Position numbers and translations under genes: made by a program. A stretch of DNA of 38,517 bases from the NCBI GenBank assembly GCA_947479905.1, contig CANKBJ010000014.1, forward strand, positions 1-38,517, in the 5' to 3' direction. The notes below the pieces were generated by a model. The model did no database searches. It was given only the letters and a program-made list of their open reading frames with translations, and was not told where the DNA came from. Each line of letters begins with the position of its first letter. Position 1 is the stretch's first letter. Source of the DNA: Bradyrhizobiaceae bacterium. GTDB taxonomy: Bacteria; Pseudomonadota; Alphaproteobacteria; Rhizobiales; Xanthobacteraceae. Of the stretch, positions 7,870 through 15,510 are shown piece after piece.

Positions 7870-9213
7870 TCACCCCGGAAACGGCGATTTGCCTTGCGGC
7901 GGCGTCTCCGTGCCGTGCGCCGCTTTGTCTTTCGCCAGTTCGTAGATCACCCGCGCCGGGCCGGGCTTCGGGATGTTCACGCCCTGCTTGGCGAGCGTGT
8001 CCCACAGCGCCAGCAGCACGTCGCTTTTGACATTGGTGACGCCGGCGGCCGGATCCTTGATCCAGAACCACAGTTCGAACTCGATCGAGGTCGAGCCGAA
8101 CTCAGTCAGCATGCATTGCGGCGCCGGCTTTTTCAGAACGCGCTCGATGCTGAGCGCGGCTTCCACCGCCGCCTCCTGCGCCTGACGCGGATCGCTGTCA
8201 TAGGTGGTGTTGAACTTGACGAAGAGGCGCACAAGGTCGCTTGAATAGGTCCAATTGGCGACGCGCTGGGTGATGAAGTCTTCGTTCGGAATGAGATATT
8301 CGCGGCCGTCGCGCGTATCGACCGATGTGTAGCGCGCGCCCATATTGCCGACGCGGCCGAAATGGTCGCCGACAGAAATCACGTCGCCCGGCTTGATCGA
8401 CTTGTCGGCCAGAAGAATGATGCCGCTGACCAGATTGGACACGATCTTCTGTAGGCCGAAGCCGAGGCCGACGCCGACCGCGCCGGAGAACAGCGCCAGC
8501 GCCGACAGATCGATGCCGACCGTCGATAAAACAATCAGAATCGCAAAGGAGATCAGCAGAAGGCGGATCAGCTTGCCGATCAGCACCGCGATCGACGGTG
8601 TCAGATCGGTGGAGCTTTGCACCCGCTTGTCGAGAAAATCGCTGGCCGCGTTCGCCATCCACAGTGTGAACATCATCAGGACCGTGGTCTTGATCGCCAG
8701 GAGCGGCGTAATGCGCAGACCGCCGACGACGACCGCGACTGAATCCAGCGCTTCCGTCGTTGGCTGCAACAGGCCGAGAATGCTGAGCGCCGCGAGCGCC
8801 CAGGCCGATACCGCGACCAGGCGATAAACGAACTGATTGCGGATCAGTCCGGCGACCAGAGCGATTACCACCCAGGCGGTGGCCAGACTCGCGGCGACGC
8901 CTAGCAGGTAGGACCGGCTCGGCCAGGTCATCGCCAGCATGCTGTGCCGCATGCTGAGGATCGTCAGCACAAAAATAATGGTGCCGATATTGTCCAGCAA
9001 ATGGCGCGCGAAAAGCCGCAACAGCGGCGGCCAGCCCATGCTCAGCGAAACGATATCGAGGCGGCGGCGCAAGACCGCCGCGGTCAGAGTGCCGACGATG
9101 CCGGCGAGCGCGATCAGGCCGAGTTGGACGATCAGCCAGACCGAGGTGAATTCATTGCCGAACGATTTCAAGGCGTCGGAAATTCCTGCGGCCAGTTGCT
9201 GAAAATCGTCCAT
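7870..9213 (-). CDS. Mechanosensitive ion channel, MscS family
   Basis: A 447-residue inner-membrane channel that opens under membrane tension after osmotic down-shift. Several N-terminal hydrophobic segments precede the conserved pore-lining helix (GAVGVGLGFGLQKIVSN) and the beta domain (SIKPGDVISVGDHFGRVGNM, then SVDTRDGREYLIPNEDFI), followed by the cytosolic alpha-beta vestibule with FELWFWI. The extra N-terminal helices make it one of the larger MscS-like proteins rather than a minimal 286-residue MscS. The ATG at 9211-9213 is preferred because AAGGAG lies nine bases upstream; a start at 9288 has no such support. Neighbours give no functional clue. Confidence 0.93.
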   Translation of the reverse strand: MDDFQQLAAGISDALKSFGNEFTSVWLIVQLGLIALAGIVGTLTAAVLRRRLDIVSLSMGWPPLLRLFARHLLDNIGTIIFVLTILSMRHSMLAMTWPSRSYLLGVAASLATAWVVIALVAGLIRNQFVYRLVAVSAWALAALSILGLLQPTTEALDSVAVVVGGLRITPLLAIKTTVLMMFTLWMANAASDFLDKRVQSSTDLTPSIAVLIGKLIRLLLISFAILIVLSTVGIDLSALALFSGAVGVGLGFGLQKIVSNLVSGIILLADKSIKPGDVISVGDHFGRVGNMGARYTSVDTRDGREYLIPNEDFITQRVANWTYSSDLVRLFVKFNTTYDSDPRQAQEAAVEAALSIERVLKKPAPQCMLTEFGSTSIEFELWFWIKDPAAGVTNVKSDVLLALWDTLAKQGVNIPKPGPARVIYELAKDKAAHGTETPPQGKSPFPG

Positions 9214-9356
9214 GGCCAACACTCCTTGCGCGAAAAATTGACATAGGGGACATGCCAGATGGGTAGCCCCCTTGGAAAGGGCGCGCAAACCAGATCATTA
9301 TCAAATTTGAACGGGTGCCGGGCATCAGCAGCGGCGGGAAGCAAGAGGTTATACAC

Positions 9357-10589
9357 ATGCAAGACCGGGGATTAACCGACGACCAGCGAATGATGCGTCA
9401 GAGCTGCCGCGATTTCGTCGACGATGTCGTGCTGCCATTCGTCAAGCAGAACTGGAAGCAGGAATGGTCGATGACGCCGGAAGCCCGCTTGCCGGCTAGC
9501 ATTCTGGAAGGCGCCGAGAAGGTCGGTATCCGCACGCTCGGCGTGCCGGAGGAGTTCGGCGGGCTCGAACTGGAGAAAGGCACCGAAGTAAAGACCTTCG
9601 CCGTCATCTCCGAGGAAATTGCGCGCGGCGATTCAGGCCTCGCCGACAAGCTGGTGCAGAACTGGAAAGTCTCCGTGTTGCTGCGCCAGTTCGCGCCGAA
9701 GCATCTGCAGGAAAAATGGTTCAAGCGCCTGATCGATGATTCACAGTTTCTCCTGGCGCATTGCCTGACCGAACCGCGCGGCGCGTCGGATCGCTGGCTA
9801 CCCTATAATGTGCCTGAAGCGGCGATGCAGACCAAGGCGGTCAAGACCAATGGCGGCTGGGTCATCAATGGCCGCAAGCAATTCATCTCCAACGGCTACG
9901 ATGCTGGTCTCTATGTCGTCTATGCCAATACCAACAGCAAGGTCGGCATGCTGCAGGGGACGTCGTCGTTCCTGGTGCCGCGTGAAACGAAAGGGTTCAC
10001 TGTCGCTCGCTGCAATGAGACGCTCGGCTGCCGCTACATGAACAACGGGGAACTGGTGTTCGAGGACATGTTCGTGCCCGACGATCACCTGATGGTCCAG
10101 GATGCCGCGCTCGCGACAGCCGGCATCTATTTCCGTCCCGGCAAGATCATCCAGGCCTCAAAGAATCTTGGCGTTGGCGTACGTGCCTTCGAGGTAACGG
10201 CCGAATACGCGCAGAATTACGTTCAGGGCGGCCGTATCCTGATCAAGCATCAGGCCGTCGCGTTGCGGCTCGCCGATATGGCGACGCGCATCGAAGCGGT
10301 GCGCGCGCTGCTCGATCATGCCTCGCGCGCGGTCGATGAAGTGTCACCGGACGCCGATGTTCTCTGCAACATGGTCAAGCTGTTTGCCTCGGAAGAAATC
10401 ATGAAGGTCGCGCAGCACGCGGTCGAGCTGCATGGCGGCAACGGCATGATGCTTGATTTTGGCGTCGAGAAGTTATTTCGCGACGCGGCGATTTTCCTGC
10501 ACATGGACGCGTCGGTCGATATCTCGAAGATGAAGATCATCAAGAGCATGTTCCCGGAAACGGCGGGAAAATATGCGGGGCCGGAGTGA
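9357..10589 (+). CDS. Acyl-CoA dehydrogenase family protein
   Basis: A 410-residue FAD flavoprotein of the acyl-CoA dehydrogenase fold, with the N-terminal helical domain, the middle beta domain (HCLTEPRGASDR, GRKQFISNGYDAG) and the C-terminal helical domain (ELHGGNGMMLDFGVEKLFRD, cited as about residues 355-375). The start at 9357 is preferred over 9315 because AAGAGG lies eight bases upstream. Aligning by eye with medium-chain acyl-CoA dehydrogenase, the catalytic Glu of the YEGT motif corresponds to Asp in HMDASVDIS. The gene sits alone between two minus-strand genes, so the acyl substrate cannot be guessed from context. Confidence 0.9.
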   Translation: MQDRGLTDDQRMMRQSCRDFVDDVVLPFVKQNWKQEWSMTPEARLPASILEGAEKVGIRTLGVPEEFGGLELEKGTEVKTFAVISEEIARGDSGLADKLVQNWKVSVLLRQFAPKHLQEKWFKRLIDDSQFLLAHCLTEPRGASDRWLPYNVPEAAMQTKAVKTNGGWVINGRKQFISNGYDAGLYVVYANTNSKVGMLQGTSSFLVPRETKGFTVARCNETLGCRYMNNGELVFEDMFVPDDHLMVQDAALATAGIYFRPGKIIQASKNLGVGVRAFEVTAEYAQNYVQGGRILIKHQAVALRLADMATRIEAVRALLDHASRAVDEVSPDADVLCNMVKLFASEEIMKVAQHAVELHGGNGMMLDFGVEKLFRDAAIFLHMDASVDISKMKIIKSMFPETAGKYAGPE

Positions 10590-10605
10590 CCTTGAGCAAC
10601 CATCG

Positions 10606-11484
10606 CTACTTCATCGTCAGCCTGAAACCGATCAGCACGATTGCCAGGCCGATGAGCTGCGGAATACTTGGAATATTTCCGAGAGCGAAATAGCCGATAA
10701 TAAGTGCGCAGCCGGGCACCAGCGCGGGGAATGTCGCCGCGCGCCCGGCGCCGAGCAGCGTCACCACGCGCGCGAACAGGAAAATTGGCAGCACGCCGGC
10801 GACCAGTCCCTGCGCCACGATCTGCAGCAAATTCTCGGCCCAGCCCATGCGGATGATGGTGTCATAGCCGACCAGCAGGCCATGCAGCGGGGCAAAGACA
10901 AGAACCGACAAAGCGCCGACCGCTGCGACCACGCGCATGCCGGACAGGTTCCAGGTCCTCAGCAATATCCCGAACATCGCCCAGAAGGCGCCGGCAAGCG
11001 CGAACAGCAGGTCGCCGCCAATGCCATGCGTCCCGATGGTCATCAACGATTCGAAGCCGAAGACCACCAGGCCGGCGGTGATGGCTGCACCGCCCAAAAT
11101 GCGCGATCCAGAGGGCCTTTCGTGCAACATGACGGCTGCGAGGACGATACCGCACAGCGCCGCGGTCGCCGGCTGAATGACGGTGCCGTGCCCGAGCGGC
11201 ACGAGGATGAAGCCTGTGTAGGCAAGGAGTGCCTGCGCCGGGCCGGACAGGATCCACACAACGACGCCGCGACCCCAGCCGACGCCGCCGAGGTCCTTGA
11301 TGCCATCGCGCAGTACCAGCGGCATCAGCAGCAGGCCAGACCACAGGAATCGATGCAGTGCCAGATCGGCCGGCGAAAAGCCGATGCTGATGCCGTGTTT
11401 GGCGACGACGAAACCCGTGGCCCAAGCCAGAGCGGCGCCGGTGCCGCACAAGGTGCCGATCAGCACTCCCGACATACGGGCCAC
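10606..11484 (-). CDS. EamA/DMT-superfamily permease
   Basis: A 292-residue inner-membrane protein with ten predicted hydrophobic segments in two repeated EamA halves (roughly 8-140 and 150-288), the layout of the drug/metabolite transporter superfamily. The first half has the typical LAWATGFVVAKHG start and the second GDLLFALAGAFWAMFG. Start is either the ATG at 11484 or the internal Met four residues later. It is convergent with the acyl-CoA dehydrogenase gene (16 bp gap). Substrate unknown; family members export amino acids, nucleobases or other metabolites. Confidence 0.87.
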   Translation of the reverse strand: MARMSGVLIGTLCGTGAALAWATGFVVAKHGISIGFSPADLALHRFLWSGLLLMPLVLRDGIKDLGGVGWGRGVVVWILSGPAQALLAYTGFILVPLGHGTVIQPATAALCGIVLAAVMLHERPSGSRILGGAAITAGLVVFGFESLMTIGTHGIGGDLLFALAGAFWAMFGILLRTWNLSGMRVVAAVGALSVLVFAPLHGLLVGYDTIIRMGWAENLLQIVAQGLVAGVLPIFLFARVVTLLGAGRAATFPALVPGCALIIGYFALGNIPSIPQLIGLAIVLIGFRLTMK

Positions 11485-11545
11485 CTTGGGTTGCTGCTCG
11501 GTCAGGATGGCTGTCCTTCGTTTGCCGCAGGTGACTTAGAGCCGC

Positions 11546-11621
11546 CTAGTGCCCCGTTTCCGAAGTTCGTGATACATTGAAACAGGCTCCGACACGAACT
11601 TCGGAAACTAAGGGGCACTAG
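11546..11621. repeat. Palindromic element 1, CTAGTGCC-ended hairpin
   Basis: A 76-base hairpin. CTAGTGCCCC (11546-11555) pairs with GGGGCACTAG (11612-11621), and GTTTCCGAAGTTCGTG (11556-11571) pairs perfectly with 11593-11608. The right arm has an unpaired TAA (11609-11611) and the loop is 11572-11592. There is no T-tract, so it does not look like a simple terminator. Confidence 0.75.
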
Positions 11622-11634
11622 CATGTATATGATT

Positions 11635-11712
11635 CTAGTGCCGCTAATCGATTTGAAGTTCCTGAACGAATCTGCTGCAGGTGATGCAGGAACTTCAAAT
11701 CGGCGGCACTAG
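11635..11712. repeat. Palindromic element 2, CTAGTGCC-ended hairpin
   Basis: A 78-base hairpin 13 bases after element 1. CTAGTGCCGC (11635-11644) pairs with GCGGCACTAG (11703-11712), and GATTTGAAGTTCCTG (11650-11664) pairs with 11687-11701. Here the unpaired TAATC bulge (11645-11649) is on the left arm, the mirror image of element 1. The shared ends and the common GAAGTTC core show the two are relatives in opposite orientation. Confidence 0.75.
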
Positions 11713-11779
11713 TATCTAGGATCGCGCCCGACGTCTAACAAAGAAACCGCAACGCTCATATCACGGGGATGGATAGCTC

Positions 11780-12715
11780 ATGGCGAAGTCGCCCAAGGTC
11801 ATCATAACTTGCGCCGTAACCGGCTCGATTCACACGCCGTCAATGTCGCCGCATCTGCCGGTCACGGCCCAGGAGATCGCCGATGCCGCCATCGGCGCCG
11901 CCGAAGCCGGCGCTGCGATCGTCCATCTGCATGCCCGCAACCCGCAGGACGGCCGGCCCGACCAGACGCCGGAGGCCTTCCTTCCCTTTCTTAAGGTGAT
12001 CAAGCAGCGCTCGAACGTGGTGGTCAACCTCACCACCGGCGGGTCGCCGACCATGACCGTGGAAGAGCGCGTGAAGCCTGCCGCTTCGCTCAAGCCGGAA
12101 GTCGCGTCGCTCAATATGGGTACGATGAATTTCGGGCTCTACCCGATGATCCCGCGCTTCAAGGGCAAGTTCAAGCACGACTGGGAAGAGCCGTATCTCG
12201 AAGGTTCCCGCAAAGGCTTCTTCAAGAACACGCTCGCCGATATCGAATTCATTCTAACCACTTGCGCCGAGAACAACACCCGCTTCGAGGTCGAGTGCTA
12301 CGACATCGGCCATCTTTATACGTTGCGGCATTTCCTCGATCGCGGCCTGATCAAGGCGCCGGTCTTCGTGCAGTCGGTGTTCGGCCTTCTCGGCGGCATC
12401 GGCGCGCACCCCGAAGACGTCATCATGATGAAACGCACCGCTGACCGGCTGCTCGGCGATAATTATCACTGGTCGGTGCTTGGCGCCGGCGCCAACCAGA
12501 TGAAGGTCGCGGCCATCGCCGCGGCGATGGGTGGCAATGTCCGCGTCGGCCTGGAAGATTCGCTCTGGCTTGGCCCCGGCAAACTGGCCGAATCCAATGC
12601 CCAGCAGGTGACCAAGGTGCGTCAGATCCTCGAAGGCCTCGGCCTCGAGATCGCCAATCCGGACGAGGCGCGCGAAATCCTGTCGCTCAAGGGCGGCGAC
12701 AAGGTGAATTTCTAG
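11780..12715 (+). CDS. BKACE family protein (3-keto-5-aminohexanoate cleavage enzyme-like, DUF849)
   Basis: A 311-residue TIM-barrel Zn2+ enzyme of the beta-keto acid cleavage family, which condenses a beta-keto acid with acetyl-CoA and splits it to acetoacetate plus a CoA ester. The zinc pair is H49 and H51 in IVHLHARNP; further family blocks are NLTTGG, NMGTMNFG, FEVECYDIGHL and VFGLLGG. The N-terminus ITCAVTGSIHTPSMSP is that of one particular BKACE subgroup, whose substrate is not known to me. It follows the twin hairpins by 67 bp and precedes the GIY-YIG unit; no carnitine or lysine degradation genes are adjacent. Confidence 0.9.
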   Translation: MAKSPKVIITCAVTGSIHTPSMSPHLPVTAQEIADAAIGAAEAGAAIVHLHARNPQDGRPDQTPEAFLPFLKVIKQRSNVVVNLTTGGSPTMTVEERVKPAASLKPEVASLNMGTMNFGLYPMIPRFKGKFKHDWEEPYLEGSRKGFFKNTLADIEFILTTCAENNTRFEVECYDIGHLYTLRHFLDRGLIKAPVFVQSVFGLLGGIGAHPEDVIMMKRTADRLLGDNYHWSVLGAGANQMKVAAIAAAMGGNVRVGLEDSLWLGPGKLAESNAQQVTKVRQILEGLGLEIANPDEAREILSLKGGDKVNF

Positions 12716-12720
12716 ACTTT

Positions 12721-12768
12721 CGTCATTCCGGGACGCGGGCGCATGCCCGCGGGCCCGGAATCCAGGGG
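12721..12768. repeat. Left palindromic repeat flanking the GIY-YIG gene
   Basis: Begins CGTCATTCCGGG and ends CCCGGAATCCAGGGG. ATTCCGGG (12725-12732) pairs with CCCGGAAT (12754-12761), and CGCGGGC (12734-12740) pairs with GCCCGCG (12745-12751) around a GCAT loop. It lies directly after the BKACE stop codon and ends nine bases before the GIY-YIG start codon. It is the inverted counterpart of 13073-13122. Confidence 0.85.
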
Positions 12769-12777
12769 CCACGGACA

Positions 12778-13065
12778 ATGGCCTACTATGTGTATCTTCT
12801 CGCCAGTGATCGTAACGGAACGCTGTATGTCGGCGTGACGCGGGATCTGGTTCGCCGCATTTACGAACATAAGAACAAGTTGAAGCCGGGCTTTACCAAG
12901 CGCTACGACGTCCATCGGTTGGTTTGGTTCGAGGTTTACGACGATCCGACCAACGCCATTCTCCGCGAGAAGGAGATCAAGAAATGGCGGCGGGCTTGGA
13001 AATTGCGACTAATTGAAGAGTCGAACCCGCAATGGGTCGACCTTTATGATCAAATCAGTCAGTAA
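12778..13065 (+). CDS. Single-domain GIY-YIG nuclease family protein
   Basis: A 95-residue protein consisting only of a GIY-YIG domain of the UPF0213/SLX1-like type. The two signature strands are YYVYLLAS (residues 3-10) and LYVGVT (16-21); the helix TRDLVRRIYEHK carries the catalytic Arg, and Glu64 in LREKEIKKW is the expected metal ligand. No DNA-binding domain is fused to it, unlike homing endonucleases. Its start and stop codons lie nine and seven bases inside a pair of inverted palindromic repeats. From memory, proteins of this exact type occur in many copies per genome in Hyphomicrobiales. Activity is untested in most; the fold assignment is firm. Confidence 0.92.
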   Translation: MAYYVYLLASDRNGTLYVGVTRDLVRRIYEHKNKLKPGFTKRYDVHRLVWFEVYDDPTNAILREKEIKKWRRAWKLRLIEESNPQWVDLYDQISQ

Positions 13066-13072
13066 TTTATAG

Positions 13073-13122
13073 CCCCTGGATTCCGGGCTCGCCCGCCTTT
13101 CGGCGGGCGCCCCGGAATGACG
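13073..13122. repeat. Right palindromic repeat flanking the GIY-YIG gene (inverted copy)
   Basis: Begins CCCCTGGATTCCGGG and ends CCCGGAATGACG, the reverse complement of the left copy at both ends. ATTCCGGG (13080-13087) pairs with CCCGGAAT (13111-13118); GCCCGCC (13091-13097) pairs with GGCGGGC (13102-13108) around TTTC. The inner stem differs in sequence from the left copy but keeps its pairing. It ends eight bases before the antiporter start codon. Confidence 0.85.
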
Positions 13123-13130
13123 AGTTAGAT

Positions 13131-14909
13131 ATGGCCTCGCTCGACACCGTCAGTATTGCGATACTTCTAGGCAGTCTGCTGGTCATGGCCGGCATCCTTT
13201 CGAGCCTGGTCGCCTTGCGGTTCGGTGCGCCCTTGCTGCTGGTGTTCCTGCTCGTCGGCATGCTGGCCGGTGAGGGCGGCCCCGGCGGCGTCAAATTCGA
13301 CGATGTCGCCACCGCCTACACGGTCGGTTCCATCGCGCTGGCGCTGATCCTGTTTGACGGCGGTCTGCGCACGCGCTTTGCCAGCATTCGCAGCGTGGTC
13401 GCCCCGTCGGTGGTGCTGGCGACCGCCGGCGTCCTGATCACCACCTTGCTGACCGCGCCGGTGGCTAAATATGTCCTCGGCATCGGCTGGATCGAGGCCC
13501 TGCTGATGGGGGCGGTGGTCGCCTCGACCGACGCCGCGGCTGTGTTCCTGTTGATCAATGCCGGCGGTTTGCGCCTGCGGCCGCGCGTGCGCGGCACGCT
13601 GGAAGTCGAATCCGGCACCAACGATCCCTTCGCGGTGTTCCTTGCGCTGCTGCTGGTCGAGATTCTCGCCGTCGGTGGACAGAGCTGGTCGCAGGCCGCT
13701 GTAACACTGCTGCGCGACACGGTCCTCGGCGGCATTATCGGCTATGGCGGCGGGCGGATCATTACCCTGGTGCTCAACCGTGTGCCGCTGGCGCAGGGTC
13801 TTCACGCGCCCTTCGTCGCCATCAGTGCGCTGGTCGTCTTCGCGTTCGGCAACGCCGTGCATTCGTCGGGTTTCCTGGCCGTCTATCTCGCCGGCCTTAT
13901 TGTCGGCAACCGGCAAACCCGCGCGCACAATTCGGTGGTGGTGTTTCTCGACGCCATCACCTGGCTGGCGCAGATCGTGATGTTCGTGCTGCTCGGCCTG
14001 CTGGTCTGGCCCGAGCGGCTCGCGTCCAACTTACTGGGTTCCATCGCGGTGGCGCTGGTGCTGATGCTGGTGGCGCGGCCGGCGGCGGTTTTCCTGTGTC
14101 TGGCGCCGTTCACCTATTCCTGGCGCGAGAAATTGTTTATCTCCTGGGTGGGCTTGCGCGGCGCGGTGGCGATCTTCCTGGCGTCGATCCCTCTGATGGT
14201 CGGCTTGCCGGGCGCTCATCTTTACTTCGACGTCGCCTTCGTGGTCGTCCTGTCGTCGCTGTTGATCCAGGGCTGGACCGTGGCGCTGTCGGCTCGCAAG
14301 CTCGGCATGTCATTCGCGCGCAGCGATCCGCTGCCGCGGCGCGTCGAACTCGACCTGCCCGGCCAGTTGGCGCGCGAGATCGTCGGCTATCCGGTGTCGG
14401 CCAACAGCCCGTATTTGCGCCGCGGCCTCATCCCGAACTGGGCGCGGCCGACCCTGGTGATCCGCAAGGAAGAGATCATGACGCCGGCGGAAGCCGAGCC
14501 CGTGCGCGTCGGCGACTATGTCTATTTGCTGGCGCCGCCGGAAAAGGCGCAGGCGCTCGACCGCTTCTTCGTGAACATGCCGCCGCCGCGCGCGCCGGAG
14601 CCGGAACTGCTTGGCGACTTCTTCGTGCCCGGCACAGCGACGCTCGGCGCGCTCGCCGATATTTACGGGTTGCAGGTCGCCGCAGACCATGTCGAGGTGT
14701 CGTTGGCCGAATTGTTCACCGAAAAACTCGGCCGCGCCGCCAAGTCGGGCGACATCGTCCAGCTCGGGCCGATCGCACTGTTGGCGCACAAGGTCGAGAG
14801 CGGCCGCGTCGGCACGGTCGGCCTGCGGCTGGCCGAGGCGGAAGAGCAGTCGACAATGCCCGGTCGCGCCAGGGCGCTTTGGCGACGCCTGCAGAAGTGG
14901 ATCGGCTAA
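13131..14909 (+). CDS. nhaP2: Potassium/proton antiporter (CPA1, NhaP2/CvrA type)
   Basis: A 592-residue inner-membrane cation/proton antiporter. About 12 membrane segments occupy residues 1-390, with the ion-site motifs ASTDAAAVF and GTLEVESGTNDPFAV and the later WVGLRGAVAIFLA typical of CPA1 members. The C-terminus is cytosolic: a TrkA_C-like regulatory domain (about 400-490) and a CorC_HlyC-type transporter-associated domain (about 500-575), the arrangement of NhaP2/CvrA K+/H+ antiporters that protect from high internal K+ or nucleotide-linked stress. The start codon lies eight bases after the right palindrome of the GIY-YIG unit, so that unit sits where the native promoter should be. Confidence 0.9.
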   Translation: MASLDTVSIAILLGSLLVMAGILSSLVALRFGAPLLLVFLLVGMLAGEGGPGGVKFDDVATAYTVGSIALALILFDGGLRTRFASIRSVVAPSVVLATAGVLITTLLTAPVAKYVLGIGWIEALLMGAVVASTDAAAVFLLINAGGLRLRPRVRGTLEVESGTNDPFAVFLALLLVEILAVGGQSWSQAAVTLLRDTVLGGIIGYGGGRIITLVLNRVPLAQGLHAPFVAISALVVFAFGNAVHSSGFLAVYLAGLIVGNRQTRAHNSVVVFLDAITWLAQIVMFVLLGLLVWPERLASNLLGSIAVALVLMLVARPAAVFLCLAPFTYSWREKLFISWVGLRGAVAIFLASIPLMVGLPGAHLYFDVAFVVVLSSLLIQGWTVALSARKLGMSFARSDPLPRRVELDLPGQLAREIVGYPVSANSPYLRRGLIPNWARPTLVIRKEEIMTPAEAEPVRVGDYVYLLAPPEKAQALDRFFVNMPPPRAPEPELLGDFFVPGTATLGALADIYGLQVAADHVEVSLAELFTEKLGRAAKSGDIVQLGPIALLAHKVESGRVGTVGLRLAEAEEQSTMPGRARALWRRLQKWIG

Positions 14910-14921
14910 TGAATTGGCGCT

Positions 14922-15479
14922 TTACCGCCGCGCCAGCGCGGGCACGTGCTGAATGGCCCAATAGCCGCCGAACAGCACCGCGGTCCAGAACATGTCGCCG
15001 GCGACGGTATATTGCAGGAACGGCAGCGCGGCGATGTAGCACTGGGTCAGGCCGGCGAGGTCGAGGCTGTACATACCGCTGAATGCCCACACCGCGAAAT
15101 TCGACAGGGCAAAGAACGCCAGCGAGCAGGGCAGCATGATCGCCACGGTGCCGACGGCGCCAAGTTTCCCGCGCGACAGGATGCCGACAATCGCCGGGAT
15201 CGAGATCGCCGTATAGACGATCAGCGCCACGCGCCAGTCGTCATGACCGAAGGCCAGCCAAGACGAAACCGACATCGCCACGACTGGAACGACGATCGCC
15301 AGCGCCGGAAGCTTCAGAACGCGGGCCGCGAACAGGCCGCTCGCCGCGATCGGCAGGAAGCCGTAGGCATGCGGCAGGAGCCGCGCGACCACGTCGAACG
15401 CGATCAGAAACGCCACCAGCGCCAGATCCGGCCAGAGAGCGGACAGCGTAACGGCGGGCTTTTGCGTCTGGACGGGCAT
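14922..15479 (-). CDS. DUF6580-like multi-pass membrane protein
   Basis: A 185-residue inner-membrane protein with five to six hydrophobic segments. The C-terminal half has the blocks FFALSNFAVW, LAGLTQCYIAALPF and YTVAGDMFWTAVLFGG that I associate with DUF6580, a family sometimes annotated as putative transport proteins and reminiscent of ECF S-components in size and topology. It follows the BtuF-like gene on the same strand after 31 bp, so the two are probably co-transcribed. Two Cys residues lie in or near membrane segments (MLPCSL, TQCYI). A role in corrinoid uptake is inference from the neighbour only. Confidence 0.7.
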   Translation of the reverse strand: MPVQTQKPAVTLSALWPDLALVAFLIAFDVVARLLPHAYGFLPIAASGLFAARVLKLPALAIVVPVVAMSVSSWLAFGHDDWRVALIVYTAISIPAIVGILSRGKLGAVGTVAIMLPCSLAFFALSNFAVWAFSGMYSLDLAGLTQCYIAALPFLQYTVAGDMFWTAVLFGGYWAIQHVPALARR

Positions 15480-15510
15480 CGGTCGAATTCCTTGTTTTCC
15501 GCAGCGAACT

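Noticed and set aside
10606-11621. Twin hairpins as terminators of the EamA gene
   Set aside because: The EamA gene is on the minus strand and starts, not ends, near them, and the hairpins lack T-tracts.
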